From Hyphomicrobiales bacterium (GTDB lineage Bacteria > Pseudomonadota > Alphaproteobacteria > Rhizobiales > Rhizobiaceae): a stretch of 64,000 bases of DNA. Location of the stretch: NCBI GenBank assembly GCA_900470285.1, contig UCAG01000016.1:124001-188000 (forward strand), read 5' to 3'. This document shows, one piece after another, positions 36,242 to 45,287 of this stretch. Below the pieces are notes generated by a model. That model had not been told where the DNA came from and did not search any database. It was given only the letters and a program-made list of their open reading frames with translations. Positions within the stretch are counted from its first letter, which is position 1, and the number at the start of each line of letters is the position of its first letter. Both the position numbers and the translations under genes were made by a program.

Positions 36242-37360
36242 TTATTTTTTCTGGAAATAATTATATTTTCCGTCATCGCCTTTGCGCCATTCAAACATGA
36301 CATAAGGCGAAAGATTCGGATCACCTTTTTCATCATAGGAAATCTCGCCGAGAACCGTCTTGAACGGGCCTTTTTCCTTCATGGCTGTCGCAACAGTCAT
36401 AGGATCATTGGTACCGGCAGCCTTTGCCGCCGCAGCCAGAGACTGCACTGCCGCATAGGAATAGAAAGTATAGGCTTCCGGTTCAAATCCGGCATCACGG
36501 AATTTCTTGATCAGTTCGGCATTGGCCGGATCTTCACGCGGATCAGGGCCGAAAGTGTTCAGTACACCGGCAACCGCATCACCGGCAATCGAAGCCAGTT
36601 CGTTGGATACAATACCGTCACCGGAAATGAACTGCGCCTTCAGATCCTGATCGCCCATCTGACGAATAATCAGACCGGCTTCCGGATGCAGACCACCCCA
36701 ATAAATAACCGTAACACCGTCACGCTTCAGCTTGGCGATCAGCGCGGAATAGTCTTTTTCACCGACATTCACGCCTTCATAAACTGTCTCTTTCAGACCC
36801 AGTTCATTCATCGCGTTTTTGGTGGCATCCGCAAGTCCCTGACCATAAGGGGTTTTGTCATGAACAATTGCGATTTTACCGTCTTTGAAATTATCGACGA
36901 TATATTTGGCTGCAGCGATACCCTGATTGTCATCGCGGCGGCAGGTACGGAATGTATTCCAGAGACCACGATCGGTATAAACCGGATTGGTCGTGCCCGG
37001 TGCAATCGCAAGAATACCGTTTTCAGCATAAACTTCCGAGGCCGGAATGCTCACACCCGAATTAAAGTGACCGATGACAAACTGCACACCATCGGCAGCA
37101 AATTTATTGGCAACGGACATGCCCTGCTTGGGATCAGAAACATCATCGCCATAAACAAGAACGATCTTTTCGCCGTTCAGACCGCCTTCTGCATTCACAA
37201 CTTCAACAGCTGCTTCCACACCGTTTTTAATCTGTGCGCCATATGCGGCACCACCGCCCGTCAGAGGTGCACCAACACCGACCAGAATATCGGCCCATGA
37301 TGAACCGCTAAAGGCCAGCATTGCAGACAGTGCAACACCGCAGAACAGAGACTTCTTCAT
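36242..37360 (-). CDS. Branched-chain amino acid-binding protein (tandem copy 1)
   Basis: 372 residues, a periplasmic type 1 binding protein of the LivJ/LivK kind. The signal peptide ([22 protein letters not shown]) is followed by [20 protein letters not shown]. Family motifs include [21 protein letters not shown] and [18 protein letters not shown]. The start is set at ATG 37358-37360, with AGGAAAT next to it. It is a close paralogue of the gene immediately upstream; the aligned sequences differ at scattered positions, so duplication followed by divergence of ligand range is likely. It is the last gene of the liv operon, behind a hairpin. Confidence 0.92.
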   Translation of the reverse strand: MKKSLFCGVALSAMLAFSGSSWADILVGVGAPLTGGGAAYGAQIKNGVEAAVEVVNAEGGLNGEKIVLVYGDDVSDPKQGMSVANKFAADGVQFVIGHFNSGVSIPASEVYAENGILAIAPGTTNPVYTDRGLWNTFRTCRRDDNQGIAAAKYIVDNFKDGKIAIVHDKTPYGQGLADATKNAMNELGLKETVYEGVNVGEKDYSALIAKLKRDGVTVIYWGGLHPEAGLIIRQMGDQDLKAQFISGDGIVSNELASIAGDAVAGVLNTFGPDPREDPANAELIKKFRDAGFEPEAYTFYSYAAVQSLAAAAKAAGTNDPMTVATAMKEKGPFKTVLGEISYDEKGDPNLSPYVMFEWRKGDDGKYNYFQKK

Positions 37361-37558
37361 ATTTCCTACTCCCGTGAATATGCTCAAAAACTGACAAAAA
37401 GCAGGTTTTGAGGTCGCCGGAACACCGGCATTTTTCTGTCGGAATGAGACATCCGGCAGAATTTCTTTCGACAGCTCCTCTATGAAAACCGGTTTCACAC
37501 GGAACTGTTCTGAAACAAAAAACTGTCTCCGCTGTCTGCAATACAGCTTTCAATCAAA

Positions 37559-37582
37559 CGGGGCCGGACTGAGCCGGCCCCG
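37559..37582 (-). terminator. GC-rich hairpin between the two binding-protein genes
   Basis: CGGGGCCGG pairs with CCGGCCCCG around a 6-base loop. On the minus strand TTTGATTG follows. It is 20 bases after the upstream copy's stop and probably attenuates or stabilises. Confidence 0.7.
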
Positions 37583-37601
37583 CTGATTTTCAAAGACAGG
37601 T

Positions 37602-38714
37602 TTACTGCTGAATGTAAGTGAACTTACCGTCAGCGCCTTTTTCCCACTTATACATGACATAGCCCGGCAGCTTCGGATCGCCTTTCTCATCGAAAGAGAT
37701 ATCTCCGAGCACAGTCTTGAATGTGCCGGACTTCAGTGCTTTCGCAACTGTTTCCGGATCATTGCTGCCTGCAGCTTTCGCTGCGCCGGCCAGCGACTGC
37801 ATCGCGGCATAGGAATAAAGTGTATAAGCTTCAGGTTCGAAACCGGCATCACGGAACTTCTTCACCAGATCAGCATTGGCCGGATTGTTGCGCGGATCAG
37901 GACCGAAAGTATTCAGAGTTCCTTCAACCGCATTACCGGCAATGGAAGCCAGCTCATTGGAGACGATACCGTCACCGGAAATGAACTGCGCTTTCAGACC
38001 CTGATCGCCGAGCTGACGAATAATCAGACCGGCTTCCGCGTGCATACCGCCCCAATAAATAACGGTAATGCCTTCCTGCTTCATTTTTGCGATCAGTGCC
38101 GAGAAGTCTTTCTCGCCAATATTTACACCTTCATACAGGGTTTCTTTCATACCTGCTGCATTGAGTGCTTTCTTGGTTTCATCAGCCAGCCCCTGTCCGT
38201 AAGGTGTCTTGTCGTGAACAACGGCCACTTTAGCGTCTTTGAACTTTTCAGCAATATACTGACCTGCAACAATACCCTGCTGGTCATCGCGGCCGCAGGT
38301 ACGGAATGTGTTCCACATACCGCGATCAGTATAAACAGGGTTGGTCGCACCTGGTGAAATCTCCAGAATGCCGTTTTCCTGATACACTTCCGAAGCCGGA
38401 ATTGTTACGCCGGAGTTAAAGTGTCCGATAACGAATTTAACACCGTCAGCGGCAAACTTGTTGGCAACCGAAATGCCCTGTTTCGGATCGGAAACGTCAT
38501 CACCAAGGGTGAAAACGATTTTCTCTCCGTTCAGGCCGCCTTCAGCATTGATGATCTCTGCTGCAGCCTCGGCTCCTTTTTGAATCTGGAGACCATAAAC
38601 CGCGTTCGGTCCGGTCAGCGGTGCGCCGATACCCACCAGAACATCCGCAAAAGCCGAGCCGCTGAAAGCCACGAGAGCCGACACTGCTACGCTGTAGAAT
38701 AAAGATTTTTTCAT
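37602..38714 (-). CDS. Branched-chain amino acid-binding protein (tandem copy 2)
   Basis: 370 residues, paralogous to the neighbouring copy over its whole length. Signal peptide [22 protein letters not shown], mature start [20 protein letters not shown]. The ligand-binding region keeps [17 protein letters not shown] and [15 protein letters not shown]. The start is set at ATG 38712-38714, with GGGAGCAG upstream. It is probably the main binding protein of the LivHMGF importer. Ligands (Leu, Ile, Val or other amino acids) cannot be separated by sequence. Confidence 0.93.
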   Translation of the reverse strand: MKKSLFYSVAVSALVAFSGSAFADVLVGIGAPLTGPNAVYGLQIQKGAEAAAEIINAEGGLNGEKIVFTLGDDVSDPKQGISVANKFAADGVKFVIGHFNSGVTIPASEVYQENGILEISPGATNPVYTDRGMWNTFRTCGRDDQQGIVAGQYIAEKFKDAKVAVVHDKTPYGQGLADETKKALNAAGMKETLYEGVNIGEKDFSALIAKMKQEGITVIYWGGMHAEAGLIIRQLGDQGLKAQFISGDGIVSNELASIAGNAVEGTLNTFGPDPRNNPANADLVKKFRDAGFEPEAYTLYSYAAMQSLAGAAKAAGSNDPETVAKALKSGTFKTVLGDISFDEKGDPKLPGYVMYKWEKGADGKFTYIQQ

Positions 38715-39009
38715 ATTAACTGCTCCCATTACAATGATTATGCCGGAAACCGTCTGCCGCAGATCAGTTTCCTTGTTTTATTAAATACGGAGATCAAAGT
38801 TTTGCGGTGCAATACCGATGATCGGCCGGTCATTTTTATTACAATCATTAAGCAGAAACCGGTTTCCCGGGCAGTTCATACCGGAGTGTTACACCGGCGT
38901 ATCACAATACTCACTTCGTTCCCGCAAAGCGGAATATTGCAATTTCAAACACCCCCAAATTCAATAATCAGCTCAGGGATGTTGTTTCTTGGTTCCCTTA
39001 AACCGCCTG

Positions 39010-39375
39010 TTATTTCGACTTATAGGAAAATGGTGAGGTCTGTTCATAGAGCCAGTTATATTGACGTACCATCTGCTTCACCTTTGTGAAACGATAGCCA
39101 AGCGTGCCAATTACCAGCAACACAACAAAATCGACCAGATAGTAATGCAGCGACAGCAATGTTCCTTCAAACATTGCAAAATGAATAAAACGAACCATCG
39201 CTGTCAAAGGCAGGAGATAGAGCACAAACATTGTATATGGACGCCATGTTTGTGCGCAGGCCCGCCCTGTCATCCATGCGGCCCAACCGCCGAGAATGCA
39301 GGTAATCAACAAAAACAGCCAGAATGACGGCTCTTCATAGAGAATGCCTTGCATCAATAATTCTCCCCAATTCAC
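39010..39375 (-). CDS. DUF6867-type membrane protein in the liv operon
   Basis: 121 residues. An integral membrane protein with about three hydrophobic segments (FWLFLLITCILGGWAAW, MFVLYLLPLTAMVRFIHFAMF and YYLVDFVVLLVIGTLGYRF). The signature GRACAQTWRPY and the FEGTLLSLHYYLVD region match what I know as the DUF6867 family of Rhizobiales, usually placed with liv genes. Function unknown. It lies between livF and the two binding-protein genes on the same strand, so an accessory role in branched-chain amino acid transport is a reasonable inference. Confidence 0.8.
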   Translation of the reverse strand: MNWGELLMQGILYEEPSFWLFLLITCILGGWAAWMTGRACAQTWRPYTMFVLYLLPLTAMVRFIHFAMFEGTLLSLHYYLVDFVVLLVIGTLGYRFTKVKQMVRQYNWLYEQTSPFSYKSK

Positions 39376-39524
39376 CGGATTTCTGAACGAAATTTCCGGC
39401 TGGTGCAGTTTCCGGAAGTGAGGCTGATTTCTTTTAGCGCCCCGGCTTGTCAGAAACTGCGTTAATTCGTCTAAAGCTGAACATTATGAAGAGTGCCGGA
39501 CAATTTGTTTGTCCGGCTTTCCCA

Positions 39525-40259
39525 TCAATGACGTCCGCCTTCCAGATAAGCTGCGCGGACTTCCGGATTTGCCAGAAGCTCCTGCCCGCTGCCGCTCATA
39601 GTAATCACACCATTGACCATCACATAACCGCGATGGGCAAGTTTCAGCGCACCGAAAGCATTCTGCTCCACCAGAAACACAGTCAGTCCGGTAGTGCGGT
39701 TCAGCTCTTTAATCGCCTCAAAAATCTGTTTGACGATCAGTGGTGCCAGACCGAGTGACGGCTCATCCAGCATCAGCAATTTTGGCCGTGCCATCAATGC
39801 ACGGGCAATCGCCAGCATCTGCTGCTCACCGCCCGACAGAGTACCGCCGCGCTGATTGATACGCTCTTTAAGACGCGGAAACAGATCAAACATCAGTTTC
39901 ACATCTTCATCAAAATATTTTTGATTATCGAGACTGGCACCCATTTGCAGATTTTCCATCACGCTCATGCGCGGGAAAATACGGCGTCCTTCCGGAGACT
40001 GCGCAATACGCAGTTTTGCAATCTCGTGAGGCGGCATAGAAGTAATATCTTTACCCTCAAAAAGAATGCGTCCGGTGCGGGCACGCGGTGTACCGAAAAT
40101 CGTCATCATCAGAGTTGATTTTCCGGCACCGTTTGCACCGATTAGCGTGACGATTTCGCCGGATTTAACCGTGACATCAACACCTTTCAGCGCACAGATA
40201 TTGCCGTAATAGGTTTCAACCTTATCGATAACCAGAAGCGGGTTCTGAGCCTGCATCAT
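39525..40259 (-). CDS. livF: Branched-chain amino acid ABC transporter ATPase LivF
   Basis: 244 residues. One of two ATPases energising LivHM. Walker A GANGAGKS, the Q-loop region, signature LSGGEQQMLAIARALMA and Walker B KLLMLDEPSLGLAP are all present, followed by LTVFLVEQNAFGALKLAHRGYVM, typical of LivF. The start codon overlaps the livG stop (ATGA). The protein ends in AAYLEGG as usual. Confidence 0.95.
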   Translation of the reverse strand: MMQAQNPLLVIDKVETYYGNICALKGVDVTVKSGEIVTLIGANGAGKSTLMMTIFGTPRARTGRILFEGKDITSMPPHEIAKLRIAQSPEGRRIFPRMSVMENLQMGASLDNQKYFDEDVKLMFDLFPRLKERINQRGGTLSGGEQQMLAIARALMARPKLLMLDEPSLGLAPLIVKQIFEAIKELNRTTGLTVFLVEQNAFGALKLAHRGYVMVNGVITMSGSGQELLANPEVRAAYLEGGRH

Positions 40260-41551
40260 TTACCCCCCTCAGTTTTCTTCGTCGAATCTGTCTCTTCGGA
40301 TGTCTCATGGCTGGACGGTACTTTGCCGGCTTCCACGCGGGATGAGAATTCCGTTTTTCCGCCGCTGGCCAACTGACGTGCCTGCCCGACCCAGTCTTCG
40401 CGGGCAATACGGCCGTCAAAGCTCAGATACATTTCAGCCTGTTTGATATCAGCTTCTGTCCACGCGGCAATCTGATCGAAATGATAGATGCCATGGGCAT
40501 TAAGCTTGGTCTCATTGACACTGCCGATCCCTTTTACAAGGGTCAGATTATCAGCAATACCGCCACGCGGGGCATCCAGACCACCGGCCAGATGCTCCGG
40601 TGCAGCAACCTCATCCGCAGGATCAACATCTGCAAGCTGCGTGACCAGCTGATCGACTTCACCGACTTCACCGCCGGAGCCTTCGATCAGATCAGTTACC
40701 TCATCATCATCAACACCAAGATAGGCGGCAATAACTTTAGGGTCATTCTGCACAAAGCTCGGAGCGCCGTCAGAGATTTTCGTGCCATATTCAAGCACAA
40801 TCACATGGTCGGAAATTTCCATAACCACCGACATATCATGCTCAATCAGCAGGATTGATGTCCCTGTCTCATCACGGATAGCCAGCAACAGCTTGTTAAG
40901 CTCCGCAGATTCACGCGGGTTAAGACCGGCAGCAGGCTCATCCAGACACAGCATTTCCGGATCGGTGCACATAGCACGGGCAATTTCCAGACGGCGCTGA
41001 TCGCCATAAGGAAGATCACCTGCCGGATCATCAGCACGATGGATCAGATTGATCTTCTCAAGCCAGATACGGGCTTTTTCAATCGCGTCTTTCGCTGCCT
41101 TTTTATAGCCGGGAAATCCGAGCAGCCCCAGAAAGGTAAAGCCGGATGACACCATCAGCGGATTATGCTGGGCAACCAGAAGATTTTCCAGAACCGTCAG
41201 ACCTGTGAACAGGCGGATATTCTGGAAAGTACGGGCAACCTTGGCTTTTTTGGTAATCACAAAATCCGGCATCCGTTCCAGCAGGAACTTATCGCCGTTT
41301 TTATGCTGCATCGTCACCATGCCGCCGGTCGGCTTGTAGAAACCGGTCAGGCAGTTAAACACGGTGGTTTTACCGGCACCATTCGGTCCGATCACCGCAG
41401 TGATCTCGCCGCGCTTGGCTTCAAAGCTCAGATCATTAATTGCCACCAGACCGCCGAAACGCATGGAAAGATGCTCGACTTTCAGAATGGTATCGGCGTT
41501 TTGTCTTTTTTCAGCAAGTTCAGAATTTGCCATAGTATTTATCCCCGCCAT
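40256..41551 (-). CDS. livG: LivG ATPase with a C-terminal NuoE-like extension
   Basis: About 431 residues, while a standard LivG has about 255-290. Residues 20-275 are a normal LivG ATPase (Walker A GPNGAGKT 55-62, signature in LPYGDQRRLEIARAM, LDEPAAGLNPRES). After an acidic linker, residues 335-396 form a helix-hairpin-helix-like domain (TLVKGIGSVNETKLNAHGI, then YHFDQIAAWTEADI and GRIAREDWVGQARQLA). It closely resembles the C-terminal domain attached to NuoE in Rhizobiales. A Ser/Thr/Glu tail follows. The start ATG 41549-41551 overlaps the livM stop (TGATG); an ATG six codons later with GGGGA upstream is an alternative. Confidence 0.9.
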   Translation of the reverse strand: MAGINTMANSELAEKRQNADTILKVEHLSMRFGGLVAINDLSFEAKRGEITAVIGPNGAGKTTVFNCLTGFYKPTGGMVTMQHKNGDKFLLERMPDFVITKKAKVARTFQNIRLFTGLTVLENLLVAQHNPLMVSSGFTFLGLLGFPGYKKAAKDAIEKARIWLEKINLIHRADDPAGDLPYGDQRRLEIARAMCTDPEMLCLDEPAAGLNPRESAELNKLLLAIRDETGTSILLIEHDMSVVMEISDHVIVLEYGTKISDGAPSFVQNDPKVIAAYLGVDDDEVTDLIEGSGGEVGEVDQLVTQLADVDPADEVAAPEHLAGGLDAPRGGIADNLTLVKGIGSVNETKLNAHGIYHFDQIAAWTEADIKQAEMYLSFDGRIAREDWVGQARQLASGGKTEFSSRVEAGKVPSSHETSEETDSTKKTEGGK

Positions 41552-42945
41552 CAACCGTGACCTTCCTTGGTAAAGGAACCGGACACCAGCTTACGCTCAT
41601 TCAGGAAGGCGCTTGGTTCACGATGACCGACAAAACCGCGCGGTTTCCAGACCATCACCACAACCATAGCCAGACCGAAAATCAGCATGCGATAGAGTTC
41701 CGGCGTAAAGCTTTGGCCGAACACGGCTTTCAGGAATGAAAGTTCGCGCAGGATTTCTGTACCGCCGATCATCACGATTGCAGCAATCGCAATACCAATC
41801 AGCGATCCCATACCGCCAAGAACCACGATGGCAAGAATAACCGCGGATTCGAGGAAGATGAAGGATTCCGGGCTGACAAAACCCTGACGCGCGCCGAAAA
41901 AGGCACCGGCAAAGCCGCCAAACATCGCGCCGGTTGCAAAGGCGGTCAGCTTGGTTGTTGTCGTATTGATACCCAGCGCACGGCAGGCAATTTCGTCCTC
42001 ACGCAGTGCTTCCCATGCACGGCCGATCGGCATACGGCGCAGGCGGATTGTGACCCATGCGGTCAAAAGCGCCAGCAGCAGAATGACGTAATAGAGGAAG
42101 ATTTTATAATGGGCTGCGGAAAATTGCAGGCCGAAAGTGGCAGCAAAACCATCAGGGCCGGCTTTGAACGGAATACCGAAGAAGGTGGCCTTGGCAATAC
42201 CCGACACACCATAAGTACCCTTGGTGACCGCCGTCCAGTTTATCAGCACAAGTCTGATGATTTCACCGAATGCCAGTGTCACGATCGCAAGATAATCGCC
42301 CCGCAGACGCAGCACAGGGAAACCGAGAATAATACCCCAGAAGGCTGCGAGAATACCGGCAACCGGCAACAGCGTCCAGAAAGACAGACCGAAATAGGAG
42401 GACAGCAATGCGTAGGAATAAGCACCAACCGCATAGAAGGCCACATAACCCAGATCCAGCAGACCGGCGAGACCGACAACGATATTCAGCCCCCATGCCA
42501 GCATGATATAGATGAGGATCTGTACGCCGAAATTATCCACCCATTTCAGGGAGCCCTGAAAACCGAGTGTCAGAACAATCAGCACCGGATAGATAAACAG
42601 GAACAGAATTGCCAGTTTCGAAAAGTTCTTGCGGAAGAACGAAACATCGCCGCTGGCAACAACCTGTTTTTCAGATTTCCCGCGCTTTGCCATATATGGC
42701 ACAAGAAAAGCGCGATGCAGAAAACGGCCGATACCAGCCAAAGCAACGAGCGTAAACAGCAGCCCCCAGCGCTGAATCAGCACCAGCTCGTTATTGATAT
42801 TCTGCTCGGTTTTGAAACCAACGATCAGTACGAACAGGCCGAAAGCCAAAATGGCTGCAATGATACCTTCGCGGATACCTGCTGCAAAATCTGATGGTTC
42901 AGCCTTCGGAGTACCTGCCGGAGAAGTTTGAAAAACATTGGTCAT
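41551..42945 (-). CDS. livM: Branched-chain amino acid ABC transporter permease LivM
   Basis: 464 residues. An inner-membrane permease, longer than the E. coli protein because of an N-terminal part with extra hydrophobic segments, as in other Rhizobiales. The core shows WGLNIVVGLAGLLDLGYVAFYAVGAY, LRLRGDYLAIVTLAFGEIIRL and GRAWEALREDEIACRALGI, where the ATPase docks. The start is set at ATG 42943-42945, one base after the livH stop with AAGGTG upstream. The stop overlaps the livG start. Confidence 0.93.
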   Translation of the reverse strand: MTNVFQTSPAGTPKAEPSDFAAGIREGIIAAILAFGLFVLIVGFKTEQNINNELVLIQRWGLLFTLVALAGIGRFLHRAFLVPYMAKRGKSEKQVVASGDVSFFRKNFSKLAILFLFIYPVLIVLTLGFQGSLKWVDNFGVQILIYIMLAWGLNIVVGLAGLLDLGYVAFYAVGAYSYALLSSYFGLSFWTLLPVAGILAAFWGIILGFPVLRLRGDYLAIVTLAFGEIIRLVLINWTAVTKGTYGVSGIAKATFFGIPFKAGPDGFAATFGLQFSAAHYKIFLYYVILLLALLTAWVTIRLRRMPIGRAWEALREDEIACRALGINTTTTKLTAFATGAMFGGFAGAFFGARQGFVSPESFIFLESAVILAIVVLGGMGSLIGIAIAAIVMIGGTEILRELSFLKAVFGQSFTPELYRMLIFGLAMVVVMVWKPRGFVGHREPSAFLNERKLVSGSFTKEGHG

Positions 42946-42946
42946 G

Positions 42947-43855
42947 TTACACCTTTTCAACTTCTGGACGGCCGAGAATACCGGAAGGCATGAAAATCAG
43001 CACAATCGCAAGGATCGAGAATGCGGCAACATCTTTATAATCAATCGAGAAATAGGCAGACCAGAGCGCCTCGATCAGACCGATCAGCAAGCCGCCGATC
43101 ACTGCACCCGGAAGCGAGCCGATACCACCGAGAACGGCTGCGGTGAACGCTTTCACACCCGGAATAAAGCCGTCTGTAAACGAGATAACCCCGTAGAATG
43201 TGAGATAAAGCGTACCGGCAACGGCAGCCAGTGCGGCGCCCATAACGAAGGTCAGAGAAATCGTACGGTCAACATTGATACCGAGCAGCGATGCCATTTT
43301 ACGATCCTGTTCACAGGCACGCTGAGCACGCCCCAAGGATGTACGGTTAACAATATACCAGAAGATTGTGAGCAGAACGATGGTAACAGCAATGATAACG
43401 ATCTGTTTCAGCGAGATAATAACACTGGTACCGAATAAGGAATAAGAGTCATTAATCAGCGAAGGGATCGGCTTGTTACGCGGACCCTGTGTTACCTGCA
43501 CAAAGTTGGACAATGCAATGGACATACCGATTGCTGTAATCAGCGGTGCAAGCCGGAAAGAACCGCGCAATGGCCGGTAGGCAACCCGCTCAATGGTCCA
43601 GCTCCACATACTGGTCAGGATCATAGCGACAATCATCATCAGCAGAATTGCCAGCACAACCGGTACCGCACCAACAAATGTTGTCAGCAATAAAAAAACA
43701 ATAAGCGCCATAAAGGCGCCGAGCATAAATACATCACCGTGAGAAAAATTGATCATGCCGATAATACCATAAACCATGGTATAGCCGATGGCGATCAATC
43801 CATAGATCGATCCGAGCGTGAGCCCGTTGATCACTTGCTGGATAAAATATTCCAT
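42947..43855 (-). CDS. livH: Branched-chain amino acid ABC transporter permease LivH
   Basis: 302 residues, about eight membrane segments, partner permease of LivM. The N-terminus QQVINGLTLGSIYGLIAIGYTMVYGIIGMINFSHGDVFMLGAF is diagnostic. The docking region is GRAQRACEQDRKMASLLGI. It is the first gene of the liv operon livHMGF-DUF6867-two binding proteins. The promoter must lie in the 420-base gap upstream. Confidence 0.95.
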   Translation of the reverse strand: MEYFIQQVINGLTLGSIYGLIAIGYTMVYGIIGMINFSHGDVFMLGAFMALIVFLLLTTFVGAVPVVLAILLMMIVAMILTSMWSWTIERVAYRPLRGSFRLAPLITAIGMSIALSNFVQVTQGPRNKPIPSLINDSYSLFGTSVIISLKQIVIIAVTIVLLTIFWYIVNRTSLGRAQRACEQDRKMASLLGINVDRTISLTFVMGAALAAVAGTLYLTFYGVISFTDGFIPGVKAFTAAVLGGIGSLPGAVIGGLLIGLIEALWSAYFSIDYKDVAAFSILAIVLIFMPSGILGRPEVEKV

Positions 43856-44277
43856 TGCAAAGTCACCCTTTTATGATCTGAATTATTGTCGCCTTTAACA
43901 GGCTCTTCCCTTATATTTCAGATCGTTTACTCCTACTGCACAATCCGGCTGGTAAAATCCGCCGTGATACTGCCCAGCATTTATAGATCCGCCATATGCC
44001 CCGAAGGACAGACCGGCATTATTCATTAAAGCATTTCAGGCAAAATTCTCCCCCGATAGTTTCTGCGTAGTCAGACAAGTTTCCCTCTGTCTTTGGCTGA
44101 ACATGCACCAAACCGGATAGCTCGCATACACAGAAACTATAGAAATAACGACTAGTAATATAGTATTACATTCCCCCTGCTCTGCTCCTGAAATTTAAGA
44201 TTACTCATAATTTATTGTCGGTCAATCGCCCTTCTGCATTGTTTCAAAGATTGAACAATGTCCCGTTTGCGACGTCT
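43856..44277. other. Gene-free stretch upstream of livH
   Basis: About 420 bases with no convincing coding sequence. It should contain the liv operon promoter and leader plus the 3' region of the epimerase gene. I saw no recognisable terminator or operator. Confidence 0.45.
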
Positions 44278-45279
44278 TTAACGAACTACAAATCCGTGCG
44301 CGAAAGGATCACGGTCATCAATAAAAATCGTATTATATCCGGTCATGCGCGCCCAGCCGGCAACTGACGGAATTATCGCTTTCTTATCAGCAACTTGCAC
44401 CTCTGCCTCCACACGTCCGTGGAACAATGATCCGATCACGGATTCGTGAACAAAATCGTCGCCTGCCTTCAGCTCTCCGCGTGCCGCCAATTGCGCCATA
44501 CGCGCCGAAGTACCGGTGCCGCATGGTGAACGATCAATCGCTTTTTCCCCGTAAAACACGGCATTTCGTGCATGAGCTTCGGGTTTCGTCGGTTTTCCTG
44601 TCCACAAAATATGGCTGAGACGGTTGATATCAGCCAGTTCCGGATGCTGAAATTTATACAACTCATTGAGTCGCTGGCGTAAAACAGGGCTCCAGCCAAT
44701 CAGATCCAGCACGGAATAATCGGCCAGATCCGTGTAATTTTGTTGCGCTTCAACAATTGCATAGAAATTTCCGCCATAGCTGACATCAACTTTCAGCATG
44801 CCGAGATCTGGACACTCCACTTCCAGACCTTCCGCGTAGAGAAATGCCGGCACATTTGTCAGCCGCACACTCTCCACATATTGGCCGTTCTGCTCATATT
44901 CGATCGCAACTTTACCGGCCGGTGTATCCAGATTGATCTTGCCCGGTACTTTCGGCGTGATCAGTCCCTGCTCAATCGCCATGGTTACAGTACCGATCGT
45001 ACCATGCCCGCACATCGGCAGGCAGCCCGATGTTTCAATAAACAACACGGCCACATCGCAGTCTTCCCGTGTCGGCGGATACAGGATCGAGCCGGACATC
45101 ATGTCATGACCCCGCGGCTCGAACATCAGTCCGGTACGGATCCAGTCATATTCTGCCAGAAAATGCGCCCGCTTTTCCATCATAGTTGAGCCATGCAGGT
45201 TCGGCCCCCCGCCGGCAACAAGCCGGACGGGATTCCCGCAGGTATGACCATCAACACAGAAGAAGGAATGTTTTGCCAT
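44278..45279 (-). CDS. 4-hydroxyproline 2-epimerase (PrpA/HypRE type)
   Basis: 333 residues of the proline racemase superfamily. The two catalytic Cys are present: Cys90 in LPMCGHGT and Cys253 in DRSPCGTGT, so it is an epimerase/racemase, not a dehydratase. The sequence is very close to Brucella PrpA as I recall it, a protein reported both as a B-cell mitogen and as hydroxyproline-2-epimerase. It would convert trans-4-hydroxy-L-proline to cis-4-hydroxy-D-proline. The start is set at ATG 45277-45279 (MAKHSFFCVDGHTCGNP). It follows the oxidase gene by 8 bases on the same strand. Confidence 0.93.
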   Translation of the reverse strand: MAKHSFFCVDGHTCGNPVRLVAGGGPNLHGSTMMEKRAHFLAEYDWIRTGLMFEPRGHDMMSGSILYPPTREDCDVAVLFIETSGCLPMCGHGTIGTVTMAIEQGLITPKVPGKINLDTPAGKVAIEYEQNGQYVESVRLTNVPAFLYAEGLEVECPDLGMLKVDVSYGGNFYAIVEAQQNYTDLADYSVLDLIGWSPVLRQRLNELYKFQHPELADINRLSHILWTGKPTKPEAHARNAVFYGEKAIDRSPCGTGTSARMAQLAARGELKAGDDFVHESVIGSLFHGRVEAEVQVADKKAIIPSVAGWARMTGYNTIFIDDRDPFAHGFVVR

Positions 45280-45287
45280 GATATTTC

